This document shows positions 6,746 through 14,923 of a stretch of 21,940 nucleotides of DNA, in pieces; position 1 is the stretch's first letter, and each line of letters opens with the position of its first letter. The DNA comes from an uncultured Bacteroidota bacterium (GTDB lineage Bacteria > Bacteroidota > Bacteroidia > Chitinophagales > Chitinophagaceae), in NCBI GenBank assembly GCA_903905685.1, contig CAIVHI010000316.1, forward strand, positions 1 through 21,940, read 5' to 3'. Below the pieces are notes generated by a model. The model was not told where the DNA came from. It did not search any database and worked only from the letters and a program-made list of their open reading frames with translations. A program made the position numbers and the translations under genes.

Positions 6746-7688
6746 CATAATGGGTGGCGACTTTGCTCCGGCAGAAGCCATAAAAGGGGTGCAACTGTAT
6801 TTCGAATCCAACAGTGATGACAACATCCATATTGTACTATACGGTAACACCGCAGCGACTGCTCCTTATATTTCATTGATAGAGCCCTATCGCCATCGGT
6901 ATACCTTTATTGAGACCGAGGACATCATTGGCATGACCGACCATCCCACGAAGGCCATGAAGGAAAAGCCCGACTCCGGCATTGCCAAAGGCTTTTACAT
7001 GCTCGCCAAGGGAGAAATCGATTCTTTCATCAGTGCAGGTAACTCGGGTGCCATGCTGGTGGGAGCCATGTATAGCGTGAAGCCCATTGAAGGGGTGCTC
7101 AGGCCGTGCATCGTGTCGCCGGTGCCTCGCATCGACGGGAATTACAACTTCCTACTCGACGTAGGCTTGAATGCCGACTGCAAGCCCGAGAACCTCGTTC
7201 AGTTTGCCCAACTTGGGTCGCTGTATGCCAAACACATGTTGGGGGTAGACAAGCCCACGGTTGGTCTGCTCAATATTGGCGAGGAAGAAGGAAAGGGAAA
7301 TATTCTTGCCCAAGCTTCTTATCCACTCCTTAAGGAGCAGAAAGACATCAACTTCGTGGGTAACGTGGAGGGACGGGACGTTTTCCTCAACAAGGCGCAA
7401 GTAATTGTTTGCGAGGGCTTTGTAGGCAACATCACGCTCAAACTCGCGGAGTCGATTTACGAAATCCTGAGGGTGGAAAAAGGCCTTGATGAGCCATTTT
7501 TGGACAGCTTCTGTTTCGAGACCTATGGGGGGTTGCCCATTCTCGGCATCAACAAGCCTGTACTCATCATGCATGGAATTTCGCATGCCAAGGCATTTAA
7601 GAATGTGATAGGGGTGGCTTGCAAATATGTAGGCTCCAACCTTACCGATGCCCTCAAGGCTCAGTTCAAGCAAGTGGCCGCCGAGTAG
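6729..7688 (+). CDS. plsX: Phosphate acyltransferase PlsX
   Basis: 319 residues, near the family's usual 310-345. Diagnostic segments: MKIGLDIMGGDFAP at the start, ISAGNSGAMLVGAM (about 98-111), LLDVGLNADCKPENL, NIGEEEGKGN, FVGNVEGRDVF and VCEGFVGNITLKLAE, then the C-terminal HGISHAKAFKNVI. PlsX converts acyl-ACP and phosphate to acyl-phosphate, the donor for PlsY in phosphatidic acid synthesis; it is soluble but membrane-associated. The start at 6729 is chosen because the upstream duplicated ATG at 6709 runs into a stop after six codons. It is the last gene of the yceD operon; fabH, often next in line, is absent and a terminator follows. Confidence 0.96.
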   Translation: MKIGLDIMGGDFAPAEAIKGVQLYFESNSDDNIHIVLYGNTAATAPYISLIEPYRHRYTFIETEDIIGMTDHPTKAMKEKPDSGIAKGFYMLAKGEIDSFISAGNSGAMLVGAMYSVKPIEGVLRPCIVSPVPRIDGNYNFLLDVGLNADCKPENLVQFAQLGSLYAKHMLGVDKPTVGLLNIGEEEGKGNILAQASYPLLKEQKDINFVGNVEGRDVFLNKAQVIVCEGFVGNITLKLAESIYEILRVEKGLDEPFLDSFCFETYGGLPILGINKPVLIMHGISHAKAFKNVIGVACKYVGSNLTDALKAQFKQVAAE

Positions 7689-7712
7689 AGCGTATACGTA
7701 TCGAAAAATTTG

Positions 7713-7745
7713 AATGCCGGGGTGTTGCTACACTCCGGCATTTTT
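7713..7745. terminator. Bidirectional terminator between plsX and the GT8 gene
   Basis: AATGCCGG (7713-7720) pairs with CCGGCATT (7735-7742). Inside, one G-U and four more pairs close a TGCT tetraloop, giving about 13 base pairs. A TTTTT run follows on the plus strand, and an AAATTTTT run follows on the minus strand, so it can end both convergent transcripts. Confidence 0.9.
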
Positions 7746-7761
7746 AGCTATGCCTTATATG

Positions 7762-8661
7762 CTATTGGTGTGGTCCTCCCACCAGCCGCATCCACGCCTT
7801 TGCCAAAATATTCGTAACCTTCTTTCGGTATCTCGATAATTCTCCCGTGGGCTGAAAGTTCTCCCAAGGTGTTTGTTGCAAGTAGTGGAAAAACCGTTGC
7901 CTGTACTCCGGATTGTGGGAGTAAGTGCCATAAATGGGTTTGCGGTCTACGAAATGGATGTTGTAGGGAGATACCGACGCAGATGAAGCGAAGGTATTCC
8001 ACAGGGGGTCTAGCTCGTGCCAGTGGCGTGCCAAAACAACATTGAGGCCGTATTGGTCGGGATATATGGCAAATTCCATATTTTTCGAAATCGTTTCCAA
8101 CATTCGCTCCGTTATTTGGTTGTCGCGCCAACGGTCTACATCAATCAGCAACAGTCCCGAGTTGAAATACAGGTTGTTGGGCGACAATCCCAGTGCATTA
8201 TAGTTGCGAATGCCACCCCATTCACATTCGAAATTCTTGATTCTAGGGTCGGTAACGGCACCAATTACGCACACACCAATGTCGGTTCTCCAAAGCTCCG
8301 TCAGGTCTCTGCAATTAATCATGTCCACATCCAAGTATATCAGCCGTTTGATGTGGACCGGGAGAAAAAATGGGAAAGCATACCGGTAGTAGATATTGAG
8401 GGGGAATGTACTGCGGTCTATGGGCAGTTTGGTTCCCTTTGGGAAAGCGTCTTTGTAGTTCTTGATATGCAGTCGGGAAATATCAGGGTTCGGTGTTTGT
8501 TCCAATTTGCGCAATCCCGATTTCGATATGCCGTTGTCTATAACCCAGAAATTGACGACTGTGTTCTTGTCGACATGGTGCTCCACGCTTTTGATTAGGG
8601 CGGCCAATAATGGCAGATAGTGGTCGTCGGTCACCGTAAGCACGTGGATTTCTGGGCGCAT
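7762..8661 (-). CDS. GT8 family glycosyltransferase
   Basis: 299 residues from ATG at 8661. The longer frame up to 8886 only overlaps the preceding gene in another frame and reads as low-complexity basic sequence, so it is rejected. GT8 (GT-A fold, retaining) signatures are all present: LIYLDVDMI with the metal-binding DxD at 111-113, YFNSGLLLIDVDRWR (about 165-179), YPDQYGLNVVL (about 200-210) and IHFVDRKPI (about 235-243). It should transfer a hexose from a UDP-sugar to a growing glycan; the sugar cannot be told from sequence. It is the last gene of the exopolysaccharide operon, 7 bases after the stop of the previous gene, and ends at a bidirectional terminator. Confidence 0.9.
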   Translation of the reverse strand: MRPEIHVLTVTDDHYLPLLAALIKSVEHHVDKNTVVNFWVIDNGISKSGLRKLEQTPNPDISRLHIKNYKDAFPKGTKLPIDRSTFPLNIYYRYAFPFFLPVHIKRLIYLDVDMINCRDLTELWRTDIGVCVIGAVTDPRIKNFECEWGGIRNYNALGLSPNNLYFNSGLLLIDVDRWRDNQITERMLETISKNMEFAIYPDQYGLNVVLARHWHELDPLWNTFASSASVSPYNIHFVDRKPIYGTYSHNPEYRQRFFHYLQQTPWENFQPTGELSRYRKKVTNILAKAWMRLVGGPHQ

Positions 8662-8668
8662 GGTAAGG

Positions 8669-9889
8669 TTATTTGGGTTGCCGACTTTCGAAGCAGCTGA
8701 TGGCTTTGTAGATTTCCTCGATATTGTTTTCCCAAGTGTGGGTGGCGGCAAAATCTCGGCGTGCCTGCTCGAGAGTGGCACTGTTTTCTTGTATTGCCTG
8801 GTTGATGTACTTGGTGTATACTGTGCCCGACGTGGCCAAATAAGTATGCTCGGCAAAAATGCCCATCGCTTCGGTTTTGGTGGCAACCACGGGCTTGCCC
8901 ATAGCCAAATATTCGTCTATCTTTCTCGGGTAATTACCAATGGTGACCGGGTTGACCAATTGTGGGTTGATGCACACATCGAAAGCATTGATGTAGGCCG
9001 GCAAGGTGCCGGGCGGCTTGCCCCCGGTAAATATGATGTTTGAAATTTGGTGCAACCGGCTGGCCTTAAAAGACTCGTCTTCGGGCCCTACGAGCACCAC
9101 GCTCTTGTCGGGATTGTTTTCGGCGATTTCGGCAATAACCGCAATATCCAAACGTATACTTTGCAAGGCACCCACGTAGCCAATAATGGGTCGGGCCACA
9201 CCGGCCAAGTCGGCAGGTATGCCGGTGTCTTTCGGGTTTGAGAACATGTCCAAGTCGCAACCTTGCCCTACGTATACCGAATTGGGGTTGTATTTTCGGC
9301 AATAGTCGGCAAGGTAAGTGGAGTTTGCCATGCAGATGTCGCTCTTGGCTATCAGTTTGGGCTCCAGTACCGACCCATGGAATTTCCAGTAGTCTACACC
9401 GAGCATGAAATCGCGGGAGTAGTAAATGCTCAATTTGGGCCTCAACATTTCCTTCAGGTAGTAGGACCTGAACATGTCGTTGTCGTTGAATAGGATGACG
9501 TCTTCAAAACCCAATTCGGCCATAGCCTTCAATATGGATTTGGCAAATAACCGGTTGTTCCGCCGATTGAGGGCATTGAAAAGCGGGCGCGATTTGAGCC
9601 AAGTGATGGATTCCACCAAACAATCGGGGTAGAGGTTCCATAGCCGGTCTTGCAGCTTGATGAGGCCGGGAATTCTGTGTTGAATCACCTCAACCCGCTT
9701 TCTCACTTTCTCGTTTTCTTTTCCCTTCATCAAGGTAAACCTGTCGAGGGCTGAGTTGACGTAGAGCACGTTATTGTGCTTACTGAGTTCCAGCGCTATG
9801 TTTTTGCAGTTGCTGCCAATCTCGACATCCCAAGGCTGTTGGCCGACAATGACGAAATTCCTGTTTTTGAGGACGTTACTTGTTTCCAT
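8669..9889 (-). CDS. GT-B glycosyltransferase (GT1/GT4-like)
   Basis: 406 residues with a two-domain GT-B layout. The C-terminal donor-binding half has IIGYVGAL (about 235-242), SVVLVGPEDE, IIFTGGKPPGTLPAYINAFDVC and PRKIDEYLAMGKPVVAT (321-337), the acidic-helix motif of this class. The N-terminal half begins NFVIVGQQPWD. The P-x-x-x-G-N-Y-P-R-K arrangement is typical of Bacteroidota capsule and exopolysaccharide transferases. It probably acts at the cytoplasmic face on a lipid-linked intermediate. Its first 14 bases overlap the end of the O-antigen ligase-like gene, so translation is likely coupled. Donor and acceptor are unknown. Confidence 0.88.
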   Translation of the reverse strand: METSNVLKNRNFVIVGQQPWDVEIGSNCKNIALELSKHNNVLYVNSALDRFTLMKGKENEKVRKRVEVIQHRIPGLIKLQDRLWNLYPDCLVESITWLKSRPLFNALNRRNNRLFAKSILKAMAELGFEDVILFNDNDMFRSYYLKEMLRPKLSIYYSRDFMLGVDYWKFHGSVLEPKLIAKSDICMANSTYLADYCRKYNPNSVYVGQGCDLDMFSNPKDTGIPADLAGVARPIIGYVGALQSIRLDIAVIAEIAENNPDKSVVLVGPEDESFKASRLHQISNIIFTGGKPPGTLPAYINAFDVCINPQLVNPVTIGNYPRKIDEYLAMGKPVVATKTEAMGIFAEHTYLATSGTVYTKYINQAIQENSATLEQARRDFAATHTWENNIEEIYKAISCFESRQPK

Positions 9890-11387
9890 TGTTCAACATG
9901 TTTTTCTGGTCGTCCAGCTTTCTTACTATGATGATGATTGCTGCAACAAGATAGAAAAAAACATTGGAAGGGAATTGCACCAATGCTTCCTGGGGGAAGT
10001 TTCCAATGTGGAATGCGAACACCACCAATATCATGGCTAGGCAATACGATTTGAGTTGAGGGTCTTTAATGGCATAGTAGTTGTTGATGCCCACCCTCAT
10101 AATGGTAAACATCAAGGTGCACATAATGATGAGCCCCAGCCAGCCGCATTCTACCGCCACCCGCACGTAGCCGCTGTCGGGTGGGAAGTGGGCCAAGTAG
10201 GAACCCGGTGCGAACCGCAGTCCCCATTCGCCGGTCGCACCAAGGCCACCACCCATGGGGTGGGAGAGGATGTAGGGCTGAATGCGCTTCTGGTTGTTCT
10301 TCCGCACCAAGTAAGACAAGTCGTTGTTGGGTTTGAAGGCAGTTTGGAAGCGGTAGAGGGTATTGTTGGACGTAGGCACGTTGATCAAGACCAAGAAGCC
10401 CAATGCACCGCAAATGGCAATAATCAAAATGGTTCGGTTGAATTTCAATATGGCGTATAGAATCATGGCAGCCGGTGTGAGTACAAATGCCCCACGCGTG
10501 CCCGAGTATAGCATACTGTCGGTAAAGAGGAGCGCAAGGAAGCCGAGCACCCACTTCTTCCACTTGGCCATGGGCCCCGTCATGAGCCCAATGCACAGCA
10601 AGCTGCTCACCACCATGGTATAGGCAAAAATTACGGGGTCGTTGAAAATGGAGAATTTACGCCAAGTGCCGCCAATAAACAGCAGCAATGCAATATTGGG
10701 GTCGGAATGCAGGTAAGCGTCCTCGAACGGAAAAAAGCCGACAAACTCCTGTTTTAGGCCGTATATGGCACCTATTGTTGCCAAAATCAACCATAGTTTG
10801 AAGATGGTTTTTATGAATGACAACGTGCGGATGTTGTACAGGAAAATGTAATACATGACCATGACCACGGCAACGCTGCGCACGGTATATACCCAAGCCA
10901 ACCGCGACTCTGCGGCAGGATTCGCCACCTCCAATAGGTTGTAGACAATCCATATGGTAATCATCACACTTATGGGGCCTTTGAATATCGAAGTGTCTTT
11001 ATGCCGTTTCTGCTTGATGAGCATACTTATGATGAACAGGAATTCCGTTCCGTCCATCAAAGTGCCCAATGGGAAGTTGACCCCTACCCGCAGTATCAGG
11101 AAGAGGAAGTAAGACATGGTGAGGAAAAAAATGATGCCTATTTTGGGATAGGCCACTATGGTATAAACGGCCGGCACGGCAATGAACAACCCCAATAGCA
11201 CAATGCCGAAAACCATTCCGAATTGCGCTACGCCAACTGCAGTGAGCATCCCGAATGCGGCGAGAACCCCATAACCAAACTTGTTGTTGAGTTTTTCCTG
11301 AATGAAAACCCGTGTCAAAAACGCCTTTTTGAAAAAGCGTTTTTCGCCTTTGTCGGGCGCAAGTTTGATGTAGATTTCTTTACCCAC
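9876..11387 (-). CDS. O-antigen ligase/polymerase-like membrane protein (Wzy_C superfamily)
   Basis: 503 residues, starting with GTG at 11387. This start fits because it overlaps the preceding stop as TAGTG and no better in-frame ATG is near. There are about ten to twelve membrane helices. A large external loop between helices contains the family motifs YSGTRGAF (294-301), SHPMGGGLGATG (375-386) and PDSGYVRVAVECGWLG (403-418). Proteins of this superfamily either polymerise oligosaccharide repeats (Wzy) or ligate glycans to lipid A core or proteins (WaaL). Next to a chain-length protein, polymerase is the more likely job here. It ends in a lysine/asparagine tail that overlaps the next gene by 14 bases. 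Confidence 0.82.
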   Translation of the reverse strand: MGKEIYIKLAPDKGEKRFFKKAFLTRVFIQEKLNNKFGYGVLAAFGMLTAVGVAQFGMVFGIVLLGLFIAVPAVYTIVAYPKIGIIFFLTMSYFLFLILRVGVNFPLGTLMDGTEFLFIISMLIKQKRHKDTSIFKGPISVMITIWIVYNLLEVANPAAESRLAWVYTVRSVAVVMVMYYIFLYNIRTLSFIKTIFKLWLILATIGAIYGLKQEFVGFFPFEDAYLHSDPNIALLLFIGGTWRKFSIFNDPVIFAYTMVVSSLLCIGLMTGPMAKWKKWVLGFLALLFTDSMLYSGTRGAFVLTPAAMILYAILKFNRTILIIAICGALGFLVLINVPTSNNTLYRFQTAFKPNNDLSYLVRKNNQKRIQPYILSHPMGGGLGATGEWGLRFAPGSYLAHFPPDSGYVRVAVECGWLGLIIMCTLMFTIMRVGINNYYAIKDPQLKSYCLAMILVVFAFHIGNFPQEALVQFPSNVFFYLVAAIIIIVRKLDDQKNMLNNGNK

Positions 11388-11536
11388 TACAGGAAAAGCA
11401 GTTTGATGAAGAAGTAGTAGATGGCCACAAACGAAAACACGATCGCCACTATGCGCGTCACCTTGTCGGTCTTTTCCTGTTTCAGTTTCTTCAGTTCTTC
11501 CAAACGTTGTTCGGACTCTGCTTGACCGGGGCGCAT
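11387..11536 (-). CDS. 49-residue single-span membrane protein in the exopolysaccharide operon
   Basis: Small gene: ATG at 11536, 49 codons, TAG at 11389-11387. The first about 26 residues are strongly charged and helical (SEQRLEELKKLKQEKTDK), followed by one hydrophobic helix (IVAIVFSFVAIYYFFIKLLF) and an immediate stop. The gene starts 5 bases after the GT2 stop, and its stop overlaps the GTG start of the ligase-like gene (TAGTG), so the tight spacing itself supports it as real. Topology is probably N-terminus in the cytoplasm. I do not recognise the family. A small accessory subunit of the synthase or polymerase is an inference from context only. Confidence 0.7.
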   Translation of the reverse strand: MRPGQAESEQRLEELKKLKQEKTDKVTRIVAIVFSFVAIYYFFIKLLFL

Positions 11537-11540
11537 GGGC

Positions 11541-12737
11541 TTACGTTTTGTTGATTTCGTTGATGGATTTTGCGTTGTAGTGTTGGGTGGCCACGCTCAA
11601 CTTGTTGGCATTACGTGCCCTCATGAGCGACAACACTTGTAAGAACATGAATTTCGGTATACCGACGAGCGATTTGATGATGCGTTTGTCGGGCTTGGAG
11701 CGGATGATGGCCGCCAAAAATCCTAGCACAAACAGGATGAACGCCCCCACCCAAATCAGTGCACCGATAGGGGAAACCAGTATGTTGATGCCCAAAAATA
11801 CGACCGAAAGCAACAGAAAAATGAAGAGCGGTGGACGTAGCAAAATAACCCCAAACAGCAATTGGTTGAAGTTGAAACCTGCCAAACCTCTGCCCACCAT
11901 AGAAAAACCGAATTTGAAGTATTTGAACCACGTATTGATCCACCTTGCACGCTGCTTCACCAATTGGTCTGATTTCGATGTCTTTTCGTCGAACACGATG
12001 GCGTGTTCGTTGAAGGCGATGCGGTGGCCGCGGTTCACGATTTCGCGCTGCAGTACTTTGTCGAAGCCTGCACCCGTAATGTCCAGATGTTCCAAGCATT
12101 CCCGGTAGAGCGATACCTTGAACGCCATGCCCGAGCCGCAGAGCGTGGCCGATGAACCCAAATTGAATAACAATTGCCCATCATAGAAGTGGTAGTAGAT
12201 ATCGCGGGAGGCATCTAAGCAGGCAAAAGTGGTATCTAAATTTTTGGCTTCGCGAAGGCCTTGAACCGCATCGAAGCCGGCATCGAAGCATTTGTTCAGT
12301 TCGTTGAGGCATTCAGGATCGGCCAGATTGTCCGAGTCAATAATAATCAGCACATCATGGCTGCGTCGGAATCGGTTGATGGCGTAAAAGTGGGAGCGGG
12401 TGTTGCTGGCCAGGGTGGTCTCGGGCCGGAGTACCACTACCCGTGGGTCTGCAAACTTCAAATTGGCGACGTCGCATTTGTCGGCCACAATGTATATGAT
12501 AAATTTGTTGTAGTGGATGTTCAGGAGTGATTCCACCACAGGTGGTAGGGAGTCTGTTTGTTCGTAGGCAGTCACTATAATGGCATAATCATATTCGGTA
12601 GGGCTGGCTACCGTCTTCCATCGTGTTATCTTGGGTTTCACCGCATAGACCAGCAAAAGCAAGAATGGTAGTGCCAAATTGTAGCCAATCAGGATTTCCA
12701 CAGCATAAAAAACGTATTTTAGAATAATGACGGCCAT
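11541..12737 (-). CDS. Membrane-bound processive-type GT2 glycosyltransferase
   Basis: 398 residues. An N-terminal membrane helix (about 10-32) precedes a GT-A catalytic domain: YAIIVTAYEQTDSL (about 51-64), the metal-binding DSD at 134-136, a GAGFDK segment (222-227, position of the TED-like base) and KQRARW (261-266), the Q-x-x-R-W motif of processive synthases such as hyaluronan and cellulose synthases. Three or more membrane helices follow (about 293-345). It may build a beta-linked chain or add a priming or branching sugar from a nucleotide-sugar. It starts 11 bases after the chain-length gene stop. Motifs fit the hyaluronan-synthase-like group, but the product cannot be predicted. Confidence 0.88.
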   Translation of the reverse strand: MAVIILKYVFYAVEILIGYNLALPFLLLLVYAVKPKITRWKTVASPTEYDYAIIVTAYEQTDSLPPVVESLLNIHYNKFIIYIVADKCDVANLKFADPRVVVLRPETTLASNTRSHFYAINRFRRSHDVLIIIDSDNLADPECLNELNKCFDAGFDAVQGLREAKNLDTTFACLDASRDIYYHFYDGQLLFNLGSSATLCGSGMAFKVSLYRECLEHLDITGAGFDKVLQREIVNRGHRIAFNEHAIVFDEKTSKSDQLVKQRARWINTWFKYFKFGFSMVGRGLAGFNFNQLLFGVILLRPPLFIFLLLSVVFLGINILVSPIGALIWVGAFILFVLGFLAAIIRSKPDKRIIKSLVGIPKFMFLQVLSLMRARNANKLSVATQHYNAKSINEINKT

Positions 12738-12748
12738 ATCATGTCTTA

Positions 12749-14923
12749 TTACAATGCTTTTTTGGATTCTGTAACCTTAAAGTCTGACGCAGTTACGCGG
12801 TTGAGTACCCACCCCACGAATTTCGGACCCAAAGAACGCAAGTATTCTATTTGTAATTCCATGGGACGGTTGATGGGGTTGTTGGCCTCAAAAATAGAGA
12901 CTACGCCGTCAGACAGTTCAAACCATTCTTTGGCATCGTTGAGGGTGTCTAGCGATGAGGTCTCAATGATGACGACGTCGAAAATGGTTCTCAGTTCTTC
13001 CAATACCTGACGAATGAAATCCTCGTTGTGGATTTCGAACAAGGTATGCTCGCCGCCCCTGTTGCCCAAGATGCGCAGTTTGTCGGCATCATCAGCATTC
13101 TGGAAACTGATATCGCCCGAGAAGTAGTCTTCCAGAAAAAACTCGGGGTCGGCAATTTTGCTTATTTCCGGATTCAAGAAGTTGCCGTCTATCAAGAGCA
13201 CTTTTTTGCCCACCATTTGATAGGCATATGCCATACTCAGACAAAAAAGCGTTTTACCAACGCCTTTTTTGAGTCCGGTAACTGCCACCACATTGCCATT
13301 CTTTAACGACAACTGCAACTCGAAGCGGGTGTTCCTGAGGAGTGTCCGGAACTCTTTTTCAATCGGGTTATCCAAATCCGTCTTCCATAATCTGGTAATT
13401 TCCAGAACATGGCTTTTTATTACGGGGAAGAAACCCAACACCCGCATGCCGGTGGCTTTCTCCAACTCCGCAACCAAGGTGATGGAGCTGTCGAGATAGG
13501 AAAGGATGAACAACACGATAAAATAGATGACGAAAACCACTACCCCCGATACAATAATCAAGATGGCTTTTTTGGAAGGCTGAGGATCGCCGGGTTGGCC
13601 TATTTCGATTTGCTTGAGGCGTATAGCAGAATTGAATTCTTCGCTGATTTGATTGTACCGTTTCAGAATCTCGATATATTCTTGGCTCGCTACATTGATA
13701 TCGGCCTCCATAGATTGAATGACGGCTTCGTTGGGCACCAAAGAATCAAGCCGGGCATGAATTTTCTCGCTCTCTTCGGAAAGCGATTTGATGCTGTTTT
13801 GTGCCAGCGAAAGGTCTATCTCCAATTTCAGCTTCTGAGCCACCAAATTTTCCTTGGTAGCCAGCGGATTGGTGATGTATCGGTCGGTAGACTGGTTGAT
13901 TTTTTGCGCCAGGCGGTCTCTCAGCGAATCGATTTTGGCCTTGACGGAATTGTCGAAACCGGTTTTGATGTAGTCGTCATTTAGCCGGTTAAGTTTTTCA
14001 CGAAGTTTCACGATGTCTCGGTTCACCATGGACATCTTACTTTCAATGTATTGCTTGTCGTTTTGGTCGAATTTGCTGTTGATGGTTTCAATGGCACCCG
14101 TATTGGCTCCCACCACACTCTGTGCTACCTTGAGGCGCGTATCCATTTCAGACAGTTGCCCATACAATGCCCGGGTTTGTTCGTTCAAATTCAAAATACG
14201 GTTCTGTATTTTGTAATTCATCAGGTTGGACGTCTTGGCATCGAGGGAGTCCTTCTTTACTTTCAGGAGGTCGGTAACGAAGTTGAGGGCCTTGAGTTCG
14301 TTCTGCTTGGTGAGGCTGGTATAGTAACTGATAAATTCCCTCGAAATGGCATTGATGACGAAAGCCGACAGCAGTGGGTTTTCCGATTCATATTCCAAAT
14401 CAATAAAGTCACTGTTTTCTACCCGATACACATGGTAAGGTTTCTTCAATCCATCGAAGTCGTATTGCATGGAAATCAATACCTTGTATAGGCCGCGTTG
14501 GTCGGTGTCGGCCATAGACAGGGGTTGGCGGGCGTTATACATTTTCGTATACACCTCAACCGCATGTTTACGGGCACTGGAGTTAAGTTGCAACAGGAGC
14601 TTGCTGGGCTTGCGGAACGGGGTTTTGGTGGTTAAGTCGTTCAGAATGAGCTCATAGGAGACTTGGTCGAATACCGTCTTCAATTGCAGCATCTGTATGA
14701 GGTTGCTGAACGACTGGTTGATTTTGTTTTCAACTTGGTCGTCCTTATCCAAAAACAGCTTTTGAGTCTGGTCTACGAGGCCGGCGGAGATGCGTGCGTG
14801 AGAGGAGTAAGTGCTTTTTTTGTCTTTTGTCAGCAGGAAAGTCAACAACATAACCGCAACCGGCAATGTGAACATTACCGGCCGGTGCTTCCTGAGGCTG
14901 TCAAAAAACTTTTTGAATTCCAT
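12749..14923 (-). CDS. Wzz/Wzc-like chain-length protein with degenerate BY-kinase domain
   Basis: 724 residues. Layout: cytoplasmic N-terminus, membrane helix about 15-32, a long periplasmic region with coiled coils (about 205-440), second membrane helix about 453-476, then a cytoplasmic ATPase domain. This is the polysaccharide co-polymerase plus BY-kinase plan. Walker A is present (GLKKGVGKT, 550-558). The Walker A' segment reads LLIDGNFLNP (usually DxDxR), and the Walker B segment reads VVIIETSS at 651-657 with Glu where Asp is usual. The tail (DFKVTESKKAL) has no tyrosine cluster. ATP binding may persist, but autophosphorylation of a tyrosine tail looks lost. The ATG overlaps the stop of the TolC-like gene (TAATG). 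Likely role: controlling glycan chain length and export. Confidence 0.87.
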   Translation of the reverse strand: MEFKKFFDSLRKHRPVMFTLPVAVMLLTFLLTKDKKSTYSSHARISAGLVDQTQKLFLDKDDQVENKINQSFSNLIQMLQLKTVFDQVSYELILNDLTTKTPFRKPSKLLLQLNSSARKHAVEVYTKMYNARQPLSMADTDQRGLYKVLISMQYDFDGLKKPYHVYRVENSDFIDLEYESENPLLSAFVINAISREFISYYTSLTKQNELKALNFVTDLLKVKKDSLDAKTSNLMNYKIQNRILNLNEQTRALYGQLSEMDTRLKVAQSVVGANTGAIETINSKFDQNDKQYIESKMSMVNRDIVKLREKLNRLNDDYIKTGFDNSVKAKIDSLRDRLAQKINQSTDRYITNPLATKENLVAQKLKLEIDLSLAQNSIKSLSEESEKIHARLDSLVPNEAVIQSMEADINVASQEYIEILKRYNQISEEFNSAIRLKQIEIGQPGDPQPSKKAILIIVSGVVVFVIYFIVLFILSYLDSSITLVAELEKATGMRVLGFFPVIKSHVLEITRLWKTDLDNPIEKEFRTLLRNTRFELQLSLKNGNVVAVTGLKKGVGKTLFCLSMAYAYQMVGKKVLLIDGNFLNPEISKIADPEFFLEDYFSGDISFQNADDADKLRILGNRGGEHTLFEIHNEDFIRQVLEELRTIFDVVIIETSSLDTLNDAKEWFELSDGVVSIFEANNPINRPMELQIEYLRSLGPKFVGWVLNRVTASDFKVTESKKAL

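Noticed and set aside
8017..8598. Long plus-strand frame of 193 codons inside the GT8 gene
   Set aside because: It is antisense to a well-supported glycosyltransferase and its protein has no recognisable features.
8661..8886. N-terminal extension of the GT8 frame to an ATG at 8886
   Set aside because: It overlaps the upstream glycosyltransferase in another frame, reads as basic low-complexity sequence, and the GT-A fold begins at the ATG at 8661.
12749..12775. A-rich run (six As) at the end of the Wzc-like gene as a programmed frameshift to a tyrosine tail
   Set aside because: The in-frame arrangement is C-AAA-AAA, not a standard slippery heptamer, and the other frames give no tyrosine-rich extension before GT2 starts.
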